DNA of 64,000 nucleotides from SB15 sp964639245 (GTDB taxonomy: Bacteria > Chloroflexota > Anaerolineae > Aggregatilineales > J027): assembly GCA_964639245.1 (NCBI GenBank), contig CAZXCU010000020.1:1-64000 (forward strand), read 5' to 3'. The notes below the pieces were generated by a model that saw nothing but the letters and a program-made list of their open reading frames with translations, made no database searches and had not been told where the DNA came from. Shown here piece after piece: positions 25,647 through 34,437 of this stretch. Position numbers and translations under genes: made by a program. The number at the start of each line of letters is the position of its first letter. The stretch's first letter is position 1.

Positions 25647-26565
25647 ATTTTTCTAAATCCTCCGGGGTTTCAATAGACAGGCCGTTCGCGCTACGGTCAA
25701 TTCGTTTGAGCAAGCCCTTTAAAACCCCGCCCGGCCCTAGCTCAACAAAATTTTCAACTCCGGCGGCTAACATGGTTTGGATTGATTCTGTCCAGCGCAC
25801 AGAGGAGGTAATCTGGTGGGAAAGTTCGTGGCGAATCGCCTCTACGGTGGTGATAGGTTGGGCGGTGACATTCGCTACGATTGGAATTTGTGGGGTTTGA
25901 AAGGGCGTAGCTTCCACTGCCGCTTGAAATTCGCTGCCTGCGTCTTGCATCAACGGCGAATGGACAGCAACACTCACCGCTAATTTAACAGCGCGTTTTG
26001 CCCCGCGCTCGGTTGCCAGTTCAAGCGCTTTATCCAGCGCTGTGTGACTCCCCGAAATAACGACTTGACCGGGGCAGTTGTCGTTTGCCAGCACCACAAT
26101 TTCTCCGGTAAGATTTTGGGCATCGGCGCAAAGGGCTTTGACCGCTTCGGTGTCCAACCCTAAGAGGGCGGCGACTGCACCGGGCGATTTTTCACCAGCA
26201 TCCCGCATCAAAGAAGCACGGGTATGTACCAAACGCAGGCCATCTTCAAAGGTCAGCGCTTCAGCAGCAACCAGCGCGGTAAATTCGCCTAAACTATGCC
26301 CTGCTACAAAAACGGGTTTGACCGTACTTTTTTCATGCAAGGCACGAAAGGTTGCCACCCCTGCAACAAACAATGCAGGTTGGGTATGAATGGTTTCATT
26401 GAGTTGTTCGGCGGGGCCTTCAAAACACAGTTTAGCTAAGTCATACCCTAAAATTTGATTGGCTCGTTCAAATGTCTGCTGCACGGTGGGATAGGCTTGG
26501 GTGAGGGCGTGACTCATTCCCACTGCCTGCGACCCCTGACCGGGAAATAAAAATGCTGTTTTCAT
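25633..26565 (-). CDS. fabD: malonyl-CoA:ACP transacylase
   Basis: 310 residues, the standard FabD length. Loads malonyl groups on acyl carrier protein for fatty-acid synthesis; cytoplasmic. The N-terminal FPGQGSQAVGM holds the oxyanion glutamine, GHSLGEFTALVAA the nucleophilic serine, and SVAVHSPLM the catalytic histidine. ATG 26565 is chosen (AGGAC about 7 nt upstream, and the family start MKTAFLFPG) over an open frame reaching 26604. It lies downstream of rpmF with a terminator-like hairpin between them, the well-known rpmF-fab linkage. Confidence 0.95.
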   Translation of the reverse strand: MKTAFLFPGQGSQAVGMSHALTQAYPTVQQTFERANQILGYDLAKLCFEGPAEQLNETIHTQPALFVAGVATFRALHEKSTVKPVFVAGHSLGEFTALVAAEALTFEDGLRLVHTRASLMRDAGEKSPGAVAALLGLDTEAVKALCADAQNLTGEIVVLANDNCPGQVVISGSHTALDKALELATERGAKRAVKLAVSVAVHSPLMQDAGSEFQAAVEATPFQTPQIPIVANVTAQPITTVEAIRHELSHQITSSVRWTESIQTMLAAGVENFVELGPGGVLKGLLKRIDRSANGLSIETPEDLEKYATP

Positions 26566-26602
26566 GGTTTTGTCCTGTAGTTTATTTTTATGAATAAGAA
26601 TC

Positions 26603-26623
26603 AAAAAGCCGCACGTGCGGCTT
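26603..26623 (-). terminator. terminator/attenuator between rpmF and fabD
   Basis: A perfect 18-bp palindrome (26606-26623) that on the minus strand runs into T5. It lies 27 nt after the rpmF stop and 40 nt before the fabD start. It could end rpmF transcripts fully, or partly as an attenuator for fabD. Confidence 0.7.
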
Positions 26624-26649
26624 ATGATGACATCCTAATGCGCTGTGAA

Positions 26650-26841
26650 TTATGCTTTTGCGTCTTCAATCTCGAAAACAACTTCGCCTTTATATTCCCC
26701 ACATTCAGGGCAAACATGATGGGCGGGTTTGTAAGAACCGCAGTTATCGCATTTGACGAGATGCTTCAAACTGAGCGCATCATGGGCGCGACGATTACGC
26801 TTCCGCCGCCGCGACAATTTTCGCTTGGGTAGTGGCCCCAT
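26650..26841 (-). CDS. rpmF: 50S ribosomal protein L32
   Basis: 63 residues with the L32 pattern: a basic N-terminus PKRKLSRRRKRNRRAHDAL and a zinc ribbon with CDNCGSYK and CPECGEYKG, four cysteines in total. A C-terminal acidic extension is present. The ribosome site GAGGAGAA precedes the ATG. Driven by its own strong promoter at 26896-26923. Confidence 0.96.
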   Translation of the reverse strand: MGPLPKRKLSRRRKRNRRAHDALSLKHLVKCDNCGSYKPAHHVCPECGEYKGEVVFEIEDAKA

Positions 26842-26895
26842 GATCTAAAATTCTCCTCGTACAGCATTGTGTACGTTGACCAGAAAAGTGTCCGC

Positions 26896-26923
26896 ATTAT
26901 AGCAGGACGACCTTCAAAGTCAA
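26896..26923 (-). promoter_or_regulatory. strong promoter of rpmF
   Basis: On the minus strand TTGACT (26918-26923) and TATAAT (26896-26901) are 16 nt apart, overlapping the last codon of the preceding coiled-coil gene. A leader of about 50 nt leads to the rpmF ATG at 26841. Confidence 0.8.
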
Positions 26924-27483
26924 GAGCGTTCCTCGTGGTCGACGGTGACTTCTTGGCGCTGGAGAATGGGCATAGTCGCGGGCAGTTCCGCTTGCACCAG
27001 GGGTTGCTGGGCCGGAGTCCGCATCGTTTGGAGTGATTCGCGGTCTTGCACCACTTTGGCAACCCCATTCCGCACCACCGTTAAGGTGCGAAGCAGTTGG
27101 CCTTCCAGTTCGCGCAGCACATCCACCACGTAAGAATCAGCGTCAGCACGAATCTGATCTGCTTGAAGCTGGGCTTGTTCCAGAATCCGCTGGGCTTGGT
27201 GTTGTGCTTTTAACACAATCGCCTCGCGGTCTAAGGTCTCCGCGCTTTTTTGTTTGGCATATTCGATGATACGTTCGGCTTCTTCATTCGCCTGTGCCAC
27301 GATGCGGTCACGCTGCGAAACCACCCGCATGGCCGTTTCAATTTGTTCTGGCACCGAAATTCGCATCTGGTCTATGATGCCAAGCGCCCGTTCTTCGTCA
27401 ATGAGCGTGAATTTGCTCATTGGGAAGTGGCGACCTTCATCGATCAAGTCTTCTAAGCGGTCTATTAGGTGTTGAATGTCCAT
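26920..27483 (-). CDS. coiled-coil protein, DivIVA/ATP-synthase-b-like, unknown role
   Basis: 187 residues, highly charged and almost entirely helical. An N-terminal region (1-45, MDIQHLIDRLEDLIDEGRHF) is followed by a long heptad-patterned coiled coil (about 50-150), rich in A/E/Q/R with RDRIVAQANEEAERIIEYAK and similar repeats. The tail after about 155 is proline/glutamine-rich. The pattern resembles DivIVA-type or F-ATPase b-subunit-type helices, but no membrane anchor is present. It lies between coaD (12 nt) and rpmF on the minus strand, a stable-looking neighbourhood. The function is not known to me; a scaffold or septum role is only a guess. Confidence 0.75.
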   Translation of the reverse strand: MDIQHLIDRLEDLIDEGRHFPMSKFTLIDEERALGIIDQMRISVPEQIETAMRVVSQRDRIVAQANEEAERIIEYAKQKSAETLDREAIVLKAQHQAQRILEQAQLQADQIRADADSYVVDVLRELEGQLLRTLTVVRNGVAKVVQDRESLQTMRTPAQQPLVQAELPATMPILQRQEVTVDHEERS

Positions 27484-27495
27484 GCTTCCCTATCC

Positions 27496-27999
27496 CTATT
27501 TCTCAGAGGCCAATTCCGCATAGCGCTGTTCAAGCGCAACCTGCACATGCACGGGTACCATCGAGGAAACATCCCCGCCCAAAGAGGCAATTTCGCGCAC
27601 GGTGCTAGAACTTATGTGGATGGTCTCTTCACTCGCAATAAAACTAACCACCTCAATTTCTGGTGCTAAGCGGTGATTTGCCAGTGCCATGCGAAACTCA
27701 AATTCAAAGTCCGAAAACACGCGGAGTCCGCGCAGCATGATCAGGGCATTTACCGATTTCACATAGTTTACTGCTAATCCTGAAAATGATGCAACTTTCA
27801 CATTAACAAGGTTCTCATGCGAGATGGTTTCTTGAATTAGTGCCATGCGTTCTTCGGCAGAAAAAAGTTGAGGTTTGTTGGGGGTTGCATAGACAGCAAC
27901 AATAATTTCCTCAAAAACGCGGGCAGACCGTCGAATAATATCAATATGACCATTGTGCATGGGATTAAAAGAGCCGGGATATACGGCACGTCGAATCAT
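27496..27999 (-). CDS. coaD: phosphopantetheine adenylyltransferase
   Basis: 167 residues, typical CoaD size. The nucleotidyltransferase motif HNGH at about 15-18 in AVYPGSFNPMHNGHIDII and the second motif ISSSTVREIA are present. Transfers AMP from ATP to 4'-phosphopantetheine in CoA synthesis. The minus-strand order recG - coaD - coiled-coil gene - rpmF matches a widespread growth-gene arrangement. The C-terminus is slightly longer than in E. coli. Confidence 0.95.
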   Translation of the reverse strand: MIRRAVYPGSFNPMHNGHIDIIRRSARVFEEIIVAVYATPNKPQLFSAEERMALIQETISHENLVNVKVASFSGLAVNYVKSVNALIMLRGLRVFSDFEFEFRMALANHRLAPEIEVVSFIASEETIHISSSTVREIASLGGDVSSMVPVHVQVALEQRYAELASEK

Positions 28000-28053
28000 G
28001 GGTGGTAAAATCCTTTTTAGGCTATTAGCCCTTAGCAGGTAGGAAAATACACT

Positions 28054-28081
28054 TGGCTAACTGCTAAAAACTAACCGCTAA
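28054..28081. repeat. four tandem heptamers ending in CTAA
   Basis: TGGCTAA, CTGCTAA, AAACTAA and CCGCTAA follow each other without a gap between recG and coaD. A fifth CTAA spans the recG stop, and two TTAGC copies in the opposite sense lie at about 28025-28037. This is a short tandem heptamer repeat of the kind seen in cyanobacterial and Chloroflexota intergenic DNA. Confidence 0.55.
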
Positions 28082-28088
28082 GAGCAAA

Positions 28089-30596
28089 CTAACTTACATC
28101 GGCCCGAACATCCTGTGTCCGTTTGACTTTGCCTGACAGCAGCCTATGTTCCGGCAGACTTAAATCGGGATCATCGGCGTAAAGGGTACGACATTCCTGC
28201 TGCACCAGCGCCACCAACCGCGAGTCCATCACTTGGGAGAGCATCGCATCGCCCATCCCACTCTGGCGCAGTCCGAGCAAATCGCCGGCTCCGCGTAACT
28301 GCCAATCCAACTCGGCAAGTTTAAAGCCATCGGTGGTTTCTTCCATTGCCTTTAAGCGGGGGGTCACGCTATTTGCCATGAGCATACAATAGGATTTTTC
28401 GCTGCCGCGCCCCACCCTCCCGCGCAGTTGATGCAGTTGCGACAAGCCAAATCGGTCAGCATTTTCAATCAAAATAGCCGTCGCATTGGGAACATCCACC
28501 CCAACTTCCACCACGGTGGTTGAAACCAGAATTTGAATTTCGTTACGGGCAAAGGCCGCCATGATGTCTTCTTTTTCAGAGGGGCGCAACCGTCCGTGCA
28601 TCAACCCTACTTTGTATTTGTAGAAAATCTTTTGGAGTTCATTGAAGCCCTCCACCACCGAGCCAGCTTCTAAGGTTTCGGAAGATTCGACCAGGGGATA
28701 AATCACGTAGGCTTGGTGTCCCCGTTCCAAAACTTTTTCTTCAATGAACAAATAGGCTTTCATGCGATTGGCAGGTTCAATCACACGGGTTTGAATCGGG
28801 GTGCGTCCGGGTGGCATTTCATCCAGCACGGTTAAATCAAGGTCAGCGTACAGGGTGAGTGCAAGGGTACGGGGAATCGGTGTGGCAGACATGACCAGCA
28901 AATGCGGATTTGTGCCTTTGCCGCGCAGCATCCCACGTTGCTCGACTCCGAAGCGGTGCTGTTCATCAATCACCGCCACCCCCAGATTTTGAAATTCGAC
29001 CCCCGCTTGGATAATGGCATGGGTGCCGACCACCCCCTGAATACTGCCATCGGCTAAACCTGCGTAAATCTGGCGGCGTTCCCCTTCGGAAAGTTCGCTG
29101 GTGAGCAGGGCAATCTGAGCATCCTCCAAACCGGGTAACTGTGCAAATAAATCTACCAGTTTGCGGTAATGCTGTTCGGCTAAAATACTGGTGGGAGCCA
29201 TCATTGCGGATTGTTTGCCATTCAGCACGCCCACCGCTAACGCCACCGCCGCCACCATCGTTTTGCCCGACCCGACATCGCCTTGCAGCAAACGATTCAT
29301 GGGAATATTTTGTGCCATATCGTTCAAAATGACTTCAATGGCTTTTTCCTGTGCGCCCGTTAGATCAAATGGCAGTACCGCCCGAAATTCGTTCAACCAA
29401 TGGTCGGTGATGGCAAGCGGTTGAGCCGGTTGAGAATGCCATGCCCGGCGGTTGCCCATCACCCCCAATTGTAAGGCGAGCAGTTCATCAAAAGCCAAAC
29501 GTTCTTTGGCATATTCCAGATTTTCTAGGGATGTCGGAAAGTGCATTTGATGCAGCGCCCATGTGATTTCGACCTGCTCGGCACGTTCACGAACACTCGG
29601 CGGGAGGGAATCGGCTGCAAGGTCGCCATATTCTTCAACCACTTTTTGCATTAAACGCCGCATGGTGCGGGCGCTAATGCCTTTGGTTAGTGGGTAGACA
29701 GGCACTAGCCCGCCTGTGTGCAAACTTTTCTGGTCAATTGGCTCCCATTCAGGATTGGTCATGTTGATGCGCCCCTGAAACATGCCCGTTTGCCCGCTAA
29801 ATACCAGTTGCATCCCCGGCTTAATCTGTCGTTTGAGCCAGTCCTGACCGAAAAACGAGACTTCGATCATCCCCGTTCCATCATCCACAAAAAACACCAG
29901 AATATTCCGACTGCCCTGCCCTTTGCGTTCCATCATACGGCGAACCGTCCCGATTACCGTGACGGATTCATTTTCCCGAATCCGATTGAGGGGCAGGAGT
30001 TTGGTGTAATCATCGTAACGGCGCGGGAAAATATACAGCAGTTCCCCGATGGTGTTTGCGCCGATTTTCTCAAATTTTTCCGCCATTTTTTCGCCAATTC
30101 CCGAAATTTGGGTGAGGGGTTGCGCCAAAATTCGCCGATTTTCTTCGATTTGTTCCGGCGTGGCTGGCTGGCGTTTTTTGCTGCGCGGTTTGCCTTTTTT
30201 GCTAGGAGGCGCTTTTGACTGCTCAAAAATAGGTGTGGCTGCTTCAACTGGTGGCGCTGGTGGTGCAGATTTCTGTGGTGTTGGTGCTTCAACCTCGTAT
30301 ACCGCCGTGTCCACTGCATATTCAGGGCGGGCTTGCGTGCGGCGGGTGATGCGATCAATGATATAGGTAGCTAAATCACGGCGATGCTGCTGGTCATCGT
30401 GGGTTTCATAGGCTTGCATCGCCAACACCAGTTCCTCAACCAGTGCGTGCTGTTCAGGATGTTTGGCTTGGGTGTGAGCGGTGTTCGCAAAATTGGGCGC
30501 GTAAGCCATTAACCCGCCCTGTACGGCCTTATTGTTGTAACCGTTTTTTTCTTCCAGACGCAAAATTTTAATCAGATTTTCTAATGCTGTTGGCAT
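28089..30596 (-). CDS. recG: ATP-dependent DNA helicase RecG
   Basis: 835 residues. Remodels stalled replication forks and Holliday junctions. An N-terminal extension of about 190 residues with a proline/lysine-rich linker comes before the wedge OB-fold (about 195-330). The helicase motor follows with Walker A GDVGSGKT, motif II DEQH in VAVIDEQHRFGVEQR, motif III MSATPIPRTLAL, and the C-terminal TRG-type motif region HQLRGRVGRG. The start is taken at the ATG 30596, which overlaps the fakB-like stop (TGATG) and has AAGGAA 10 nt upstream; the frame is open further to 30716. Confidence 0.95.
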   Translation of the reverse strand: MPTALENLIKILRLEEKNGYNNKAVQGGLMAYAPNFANTAHTQAKHPEQHALVEELVLAMQAYETHDDQQHRRDLATYIIDRITRRTQARPEYAVDTAVYEVEAPTPQKSAPPAPPVEAATPIFEQSKAPPSKKGKPRSKKRQPATPEQIEENRRILAQPLTQISGIGEKMAEKFEKIGANTIGELLYIFPRRYDDYTKLLPLNRIRENESVTVIGTVRRMMERKGQGSRNILVFFVDDGTGMIEVSFFGQDWLKRQIKPGMQLVFSGQTGMFQGRINMTNPEWEPIDQKSLHTGGLVPVYPLTKGISARTMRRLMQKVVEEYGDLAADSLPPSVRERAEQVEITWALHQMHFPTSLENLEYAKERLAFDELLALQLGVMGNRRAWHSQPAQPLAITDHWLNEFRAVLPFDLTGAQEKAIEVILNDMAQNIPMNRLLQGDVGSGKTMVAAVALAVGVLNGKQSAMMAPTSILAEQHYRKLVDLFAQLPGLEDAQIALLTSELSEGERRQIYAGLADGSIQGVVGTHAIIQAGVEFQNLGVAVIDEQHRFGVEQRGMLRGKGTNPHLLVMSATPIPRTLALTLYADLDLTVLDEMPPGRTPIQTRVIEPANRMKAYLFIEEKVLERGHQAYVIYPLVESSETLEAGSVVEGFNELQKIFYKYKVGLMHGRLRPSEKEDIMAAFARNEIQILVSTTVVEVGVDVPNATAILIENADRFGLSQLHQLRGRVGRGSEKSYCMLMANSVTPRLKAMEETTDGFKLAELDWQLRGAGDLLGLRQSGMGDAMLSQVMDSRLVALVQQECRTLYADDPDLSLPEHRLLSGKVKRTQDVRADVS

Positions 30597-31441
30597 CAGG
30601 CATTTTTCCTTATGGTAGCAATCCCCAACCCGCCCGGCCCGAAATGGGAGGCAATGGCTGATGAAGCCCAGATGATACGGGTATGGGCAGGTGCAATATC
30701 TGTGAGTATATCGCACATTTGTTCTGCTGAGGTAGGGTTATCCAGATGTAGAACCGTCAGGCGGTCAAGCGGCGCTTCTTGACGAGCGTTTTCAATCAAT
30801 TGTTTGAGCGCATTCTTAAAAGTACGGACACGCCCTTCGGGGGTGATCTTCCCATTGTTGACTTTTACAATCGGTTTAATTTGCAGCAATCCGCCGACTC
30901 CGGCTGTAATCCAACCAATGCGCCCACTACGCCGTAAGAAATCCAGTGTTTCCGGCACAGCCCACAGGGTGGTGCGTTGTTTAGCCTGCTCAATTTCCGA
31001 TGCAATAGTTTTGACATCTATGCCGACTTCTGCCATTTCTGCTGCGATAATCGCCAACCAACCTGCCGCCATGCTGACCTGTCCAGTATCAAAAACTGTA
31101 ATGCGTTCAGGTGAGACGGTGTGGGCAGCCACTTTCGCGCTTCCCAAAATTCCACTCAGACTACCCGCAATATGAATAGAAAAAACATGGTCACAGTCGG
31201 CAAGAAGCTCACGGTAGAGGGTTTCGGCTTCGCCCGGTGGAAAGGTTGATGTTTTTGGAATAATACCCGATGTTCGTAGGCGGTTATAAAAGATTTCCCT
31301 CGTAATTTCAATGCCGTTGTCCCGGAAACTTTCTAACCCGAATTGAATATATGCGGGTAATACGCGTATTTGATATTTTTCAAGTAAATCGGACGGGACA
31401 TCACATGCACTGTCCACCACCACCCGTATTTTAGAACTCAT
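30596..31441 (-). CDS. DegV family protein (FakB-like fatty acid-binding), copy 2
   Basis: 281 residues. The DegV signature IRVVVDSACDVP is at the N-terminus, followed by STFPPGE, SIHIAGSLSGIL (the serine that contacts the bound carboxylate) and a C-terminal lobe. DegV/FakB proteins bind a fatty acid and present it to the kinase FakA. The ATG at 31441 (MSSKIRVVV) lies inside the end of the preceding degV gene and is preferred over 31495. It is about one quarter to one third identical by eye to the neighbouring copy, suggesting different acyl preferences as for FakB1/FakB2. Directly coupled to recG by a 1-nt overlap. Confidence 0.9.
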   Translation of the reverse strand: MSSKIRVVVDSACDVPSDLLEKYQIRVLPAYIQFGLESFRDNGIEITREIFYNRLRTSGIIPKTSTFPPGEAETLYRELLADCDHVFSIHIAGSLSGILGSAKVAAHTVSPERITVFDTGQVSMAAGWLAIIAAEMAEVGIDVKTIASEIEQAKQRTTLWAVPETLDFLRRSGRIGWITAGVGGLLQIKPIVKVNNGKITPEGRVRTFKNALKQLIENARQEAPLDRLTVLHLDNPTSAEQMCDILTDIAPAHTRIIWASSAIASHFGPGGLGIATIRKNA

Positions 31442-32318
31442 CGTCTGGCTCTTCGTCTTGTTCTTCGCTTTCAAGGATAAAAATGCCGGTTGCATCTGTG
31501 CCTAAGGAAGCGGCTAAAGTGGGGCCATAAAGCAGTGCGGGAAAGTTGCGCCGTCCTAACTGGGCTGCCAAGCGGTCTTGCAAAATCCGCACCGATTCGG
31601 TGGTAAAAGGCGAATTTTGCACAATCACTAATTTTTCAATCGTGATAAATTCGCCTACATATTCAACCAATTTATCAATAGCTTGGGCGCGGCTGCGAAC
31701 TTTTTCCATTGTCAGCAGGACACCATCTTCAATCGTCAGAAAAGGTTTAATGCCCAACATGGTGCCGATGATGGCCTGTGCTTCTCCAATCAGGCTGTGC
31801 TTTTGAATCGTTTTCAGCGTATCCACGTAAAAAACACTGTAAATCCGCGAGACTGCCCCGCGCACCATTTTGACAATATCATCGTAACTATTTCCCTGCT
31901 CAACGGCTTGGGCAGCCAATTCCACCAGCATCCCCAACCCTGCGCTGGTCGTTTTGCTGTCAATGACCGCTACTTCGCAGCGTCCCATGACCGACTGTGC
32001 GCCAATTTTGGCATTTTCCCATGAACTACCCATTGCCCGCGAATGATGGAGGGAAATTACTTTGTCCGTTTCCTGTAGCAACCGCGTATACACATCGCTG
32101 TACTGCTCGACAGTGGGGCTAAGAATTTTCGGATTGGCAAATTCATCGCGGCTGAGGTGACGGGAAAAAGCCTCTGCATCCATCTCTGTCCGTTCAAGGT
32201 AACTTTCACCGTTGCCAAAATCAATGCGCTGTGGCACAACCACAATGTTGTAGCGATTTAATATAGACGGGGACGGAAAATCTGCCGCGCTGTCTACCAC
32301 AATCCGAATTTTGCCCAC
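31431..32318 (-). CDS. DegV family protein (FakB-like fatty acid-binding), copy 1
   Basis: 295 residues. N-terminal IRIVVDSAADFPSPSIL and the SLHHSRAMGSSWENA segment match DegV. This copy has an acidic C-terminal tail (EEQDEEPDDEF) not usual for the family. The start is the GTG at 32318 with AGGAG 9 nt upstream, one base after the fakA stop (TAGCGTG); the TTG at 32327 abuts the ribosome site and is less likely. Immediately downstream of the FakA-like gene, supporting a FakA-FakB unit that phosphorylates fatty acids for phospholipid synthesis. Confidence 0.9.
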   Translation of the reverse strand: MGKIRIVVDSAADFPSPSILNRYNIVVVPQRIDFGNGESYLERTEMDAEAFSRHLSRDEFANPKILSPTVEQYSDVYTRLLQETDKVISLHHSRAMGSSWENAKIGAQSVMGRCEVAVIDSKTTSAGLGMLVELAAQAVEQGNSYDDIVKMVRGAVSRIYSVFYVDTLKTIQKHSLIGEAQAIIGTMLGIKPFLTIEDGVLLTMEKVRSRAQAIDKLVEYVGEFITIEKLVIVQNSPFTTESVRILQDRLAAQLGRRNFPALLYGPTLAASLGTDATGIFILESEEQDEEPDDEF

Positions 32319-32319
32319 G

Positions 32320-33975
32320 CTATTCAACTCCTAAAATATAGTGATAATGTGGCTGTCCCCCGTAAACCATTTCAAAGGCTAAGTCATCATATTTTTCGCG
32401 CAGTTCAGCAAGCAAACTTTCAACGTCGGACAAGTTGAGTGCATCGCCATAGTAGAAAGTGACTAATTCCGCATTGTCTAAATTGGCCTGTTCCAAAACA
32501 TGTGTCACCACTTCATGCAGGGTATCGGCGGCTTGGCGCAGTTTGCCATCCACAATGCCAATATACTGCCCCTCTTTAACCGATACGCCGTCCAATTCCA
32601 CCGTTTCAACGGCTTGGGTAATTTCGCCTGTGAGGATGTTGTCTTTGGCTTCTGTCATGGCTTCGGCAACTTCTGCTAAATTGCCGTCTGGCACGTAGGA
32701 AAGCATCGCCGCGACTCCCTGTGGAAAGGTGCGGGTTGGCACAACCACAATTTCGACATCCTCGGCAATATCCGCTGCTTGTTTGGCGGCAAGGAAAATT
32801 TTTTTGTTATTGGGTAGCACAATCACACGGTTGGTCTGGGTTGCCCGTACCGCTTTGAGAATGTCTGCCGTGCTGGGGTTGTTGGTTTGCCCGCCTTCGA
32901 CGATGCCCGATACCCCCAATTCAGCGAAAACCCGTGCCAAGCCAACTCCTGCGGCTACTGCCACCACCGCGATTTCACCTGCTTCGACCTGGTGCAGTTT
33001 GAGTTCGGGTTTTTGGTTGGCTTTGTGTTCCTTCAGGAGCGCTTCATACTGCTCCTGCATGTTTTCGACCACCACATCGCCTAAGATGCCCAATTGCACT
33101 CCGTAGCTAATCGGGATGCCGGGGTCATCCACATGAATATGCACTTTGACCAGCGTGTCACTGCCAATAATTACTCCCGAATCGCCCATCGCTTCAATAT
33201 CGGCTTTAATTTTAGCAACGTTTAACCCCTCACCTTTGATGATAAACTGCACATCATAGTTGTAGGCTTGGCCTTCAAAGAGCGGGAGTGCTTCAATCGC
33301 TGCTTGAAATTCATCGGTTTCGGGTTCTAAGTCGGTTTTTAGCGATATCATTTCTTCGCCGCGCACCGATTTGAGCATCCCTTCGATGATATACATTAAA
33401 CCCGTCCCCCCCGAATCCACCTTGCCCGCTTCTTTCAAAATGGGCAATAACTGCGGGGTTTTATGCACCGCTGCCCATCCCGCCGCGACAAGATATTCCA
33501 GAAAAACGGTTAAATCATCGGAATCTTCGTAGCGTTCGGCGGCTTCGGCAATTTCACGGATGACGGTCAAAATCGTGCCTTCAACGGGTGACTGCACCCC
33601 CTGATAGGCTTTGTCGCTGGCAGCCCGCAACCCCAGTTTAAGGGAAGGAACATCTAACAGCGCTTGGTCTTTAAGCGCTTGTGAGAAGCCTGTCCAGATT
33701 TGCGACATGATGGTGCCAGAATTGCCGCGTGACCCCATAATCGCCCCATGCGCGATTTTACGGGCAACCTCTCCTGCGTGGGTGCTGTTAGTATCAGCAA
33801 TTTCGCGGTAGGCATTTTGCATGGTCAGGAGCATATTCGTGCCTGTATCGCCGTCGGGAACAGGGAATACATTTAAATCATTGACGGTTTTGTAATTGTG
33901 TTCCAGCCAAATTTTGCCCGCCTCCGCAAGCGATTTAAGCGTTTGACCGTCACAGGTGGTGGTTGTATCAATCAT
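32320..33975 (-). CDS. fakA: DAK2-domain fatty acid kinase (FakA/YloV)
   Basis: 551 residues, the length of S. aureus FakA (548). The N-terminal DhaL-type kinase domain (1-200) carries NVFPVPDGDTGTNM, whose aspartates hold the metal-ATP; SRGNSGTIMSQI follows. The middle domain (about 210-330) and the C-terminal EDD/DegV-like lobe (about 350-551, with IVLPNNKKI) complete the FakA layout. It phosphorylates the fatty acid bound by FakB. Upstream is the Asp23/YloU gene and downstream two degV genes, the expected partners. An acyl-phosphate would be used by PlsX/PlsY, not seen in this window. Confidence 0.92.
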   Translation of the reverse strand: MIDTTTTCDGQTLKSLAEAGKIWLEHNYKTVNDLNVFPVPDGDTGTNMLLTMQNAYREIADTNSTHAGEVARKIAHGAIMGSRGNSGTIMSQIWTGFSQALKDQALLDVPSLKLGLRAASDKAYQGVQSPVEGTILTVIREIAEAAERYEDSDDLTVFLEYLVAAGWAAVHKTPQLLPILKEAGKVDSGGTGLMYIIEGMLKSVRGEEMISLKTDLEPETDEFQAAIEALPLFEGQAYNYDVQFIIKGEGLNVAKIKADIEAMGDSGVIIGSDTLVKVHIHVDDPGIPISYGVQLGILGDVVVENMQEQYEALLKEHKANQKPELKLHQVEAGEIAVVAVAAGVGLARVFAELGVSGIVEGGQTNNPSTADILKAVRATQTNRVIVLPNNKKIFLAAKQAADIAEDVEIVVVPTRTFPQGVAAMLSYVPDGNLAEVAEAMTEAKDNILTGEITQAVETVELDGVSVKEGQYIGIVDGKLRQAADTLHEVVTHVLEQANLDNAELVTFYYGDALNLSDVESLLAELREKYDDLAFEMVYGGQPHYHYILGVE

Positions 33976-33993
33976 AAGTAAAACAAGAACCTT

Positions 33994-34362
33994 CTATATA
34001 GCTTGGTCGGGCGAACTTATCCGCAAATCTTGGATATGTACATTGACTTGATTCACCGATAAGCCCGTACTGCTTTCGACATAGTAACGAATCGAATTAA
34101 TGAGACTATTCGCAACACTAGCGATATTTGTCCCATACTCAATGACAACAAAAACATCAATCGTGATGGATTGGTCAGTTTCGTCGAGGGCGATTTTGAC
34201 ACCCCGATTCGGGTCACGGGTGATCGTTGCCGCAATCCCCCGCGCACGGGTGGAAGTGGTCATGCCGACGATCCCATAGGTATGCGACGCAGCATAACTC
34301 ACCAGCGCCGCGATTGTCTGTTTGGAGATTTCAATGCGTCCTAAATCTGTGTGTTGTACCAT
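33994..34362 (-). CDS. Asp23/Gls24 family protein (YloU)
   Basis: 122 residues, the size of YloU. The family pattern GRIEISKQTIAALVSYAA, then a beta-rich stretch ITIDVFVVIEYG and the C-terminal VNVHIQDLRI is clear. Members are small cytosolic proteins, membrane-tethered in some Firmicutes, of uncertain function often linked to envelope stress. Almost always beside yloV/fakA, as here (18 nt apart). It is divergent from rpmB. Confidence 0.9.
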   Translation of the reverse strand: MVQHTDLGRIEISKQTIAALVSYAASHTYGIVGMTTSTRARGIAATITRDPNRGVKIALDETDQSITIDVFVVIEYGTNIASVANSLINSIRYYVESSTGLSVNQVNVHIQDLRISSPDQAI

Positions 34363-34386
34363 AAGTTCTCGTATTGATTTTTTACG

Positions 34387-34427
34387 TCTCTCTATGGTAG
34401 CATCCCACTGTTGCCTTTGTAGAGAGA
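34387..34427 (+). promoter_or_regulatory. hairpin covering the rpmB ribosome site
   Basis: TCTCTCTA (34387-34394) is perfectly complementary to TAGAGAGA (34420-34427), which overlaps the only purine-rich ribosome site of rpmB (AGAGAGAGA, about 10 nt before the ATG). In the mRNA this would hide the site; L28 autogenous control is a possible reading. Confidence 0.4.
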
Positions 34428-34437
34428 GATTTTAACA

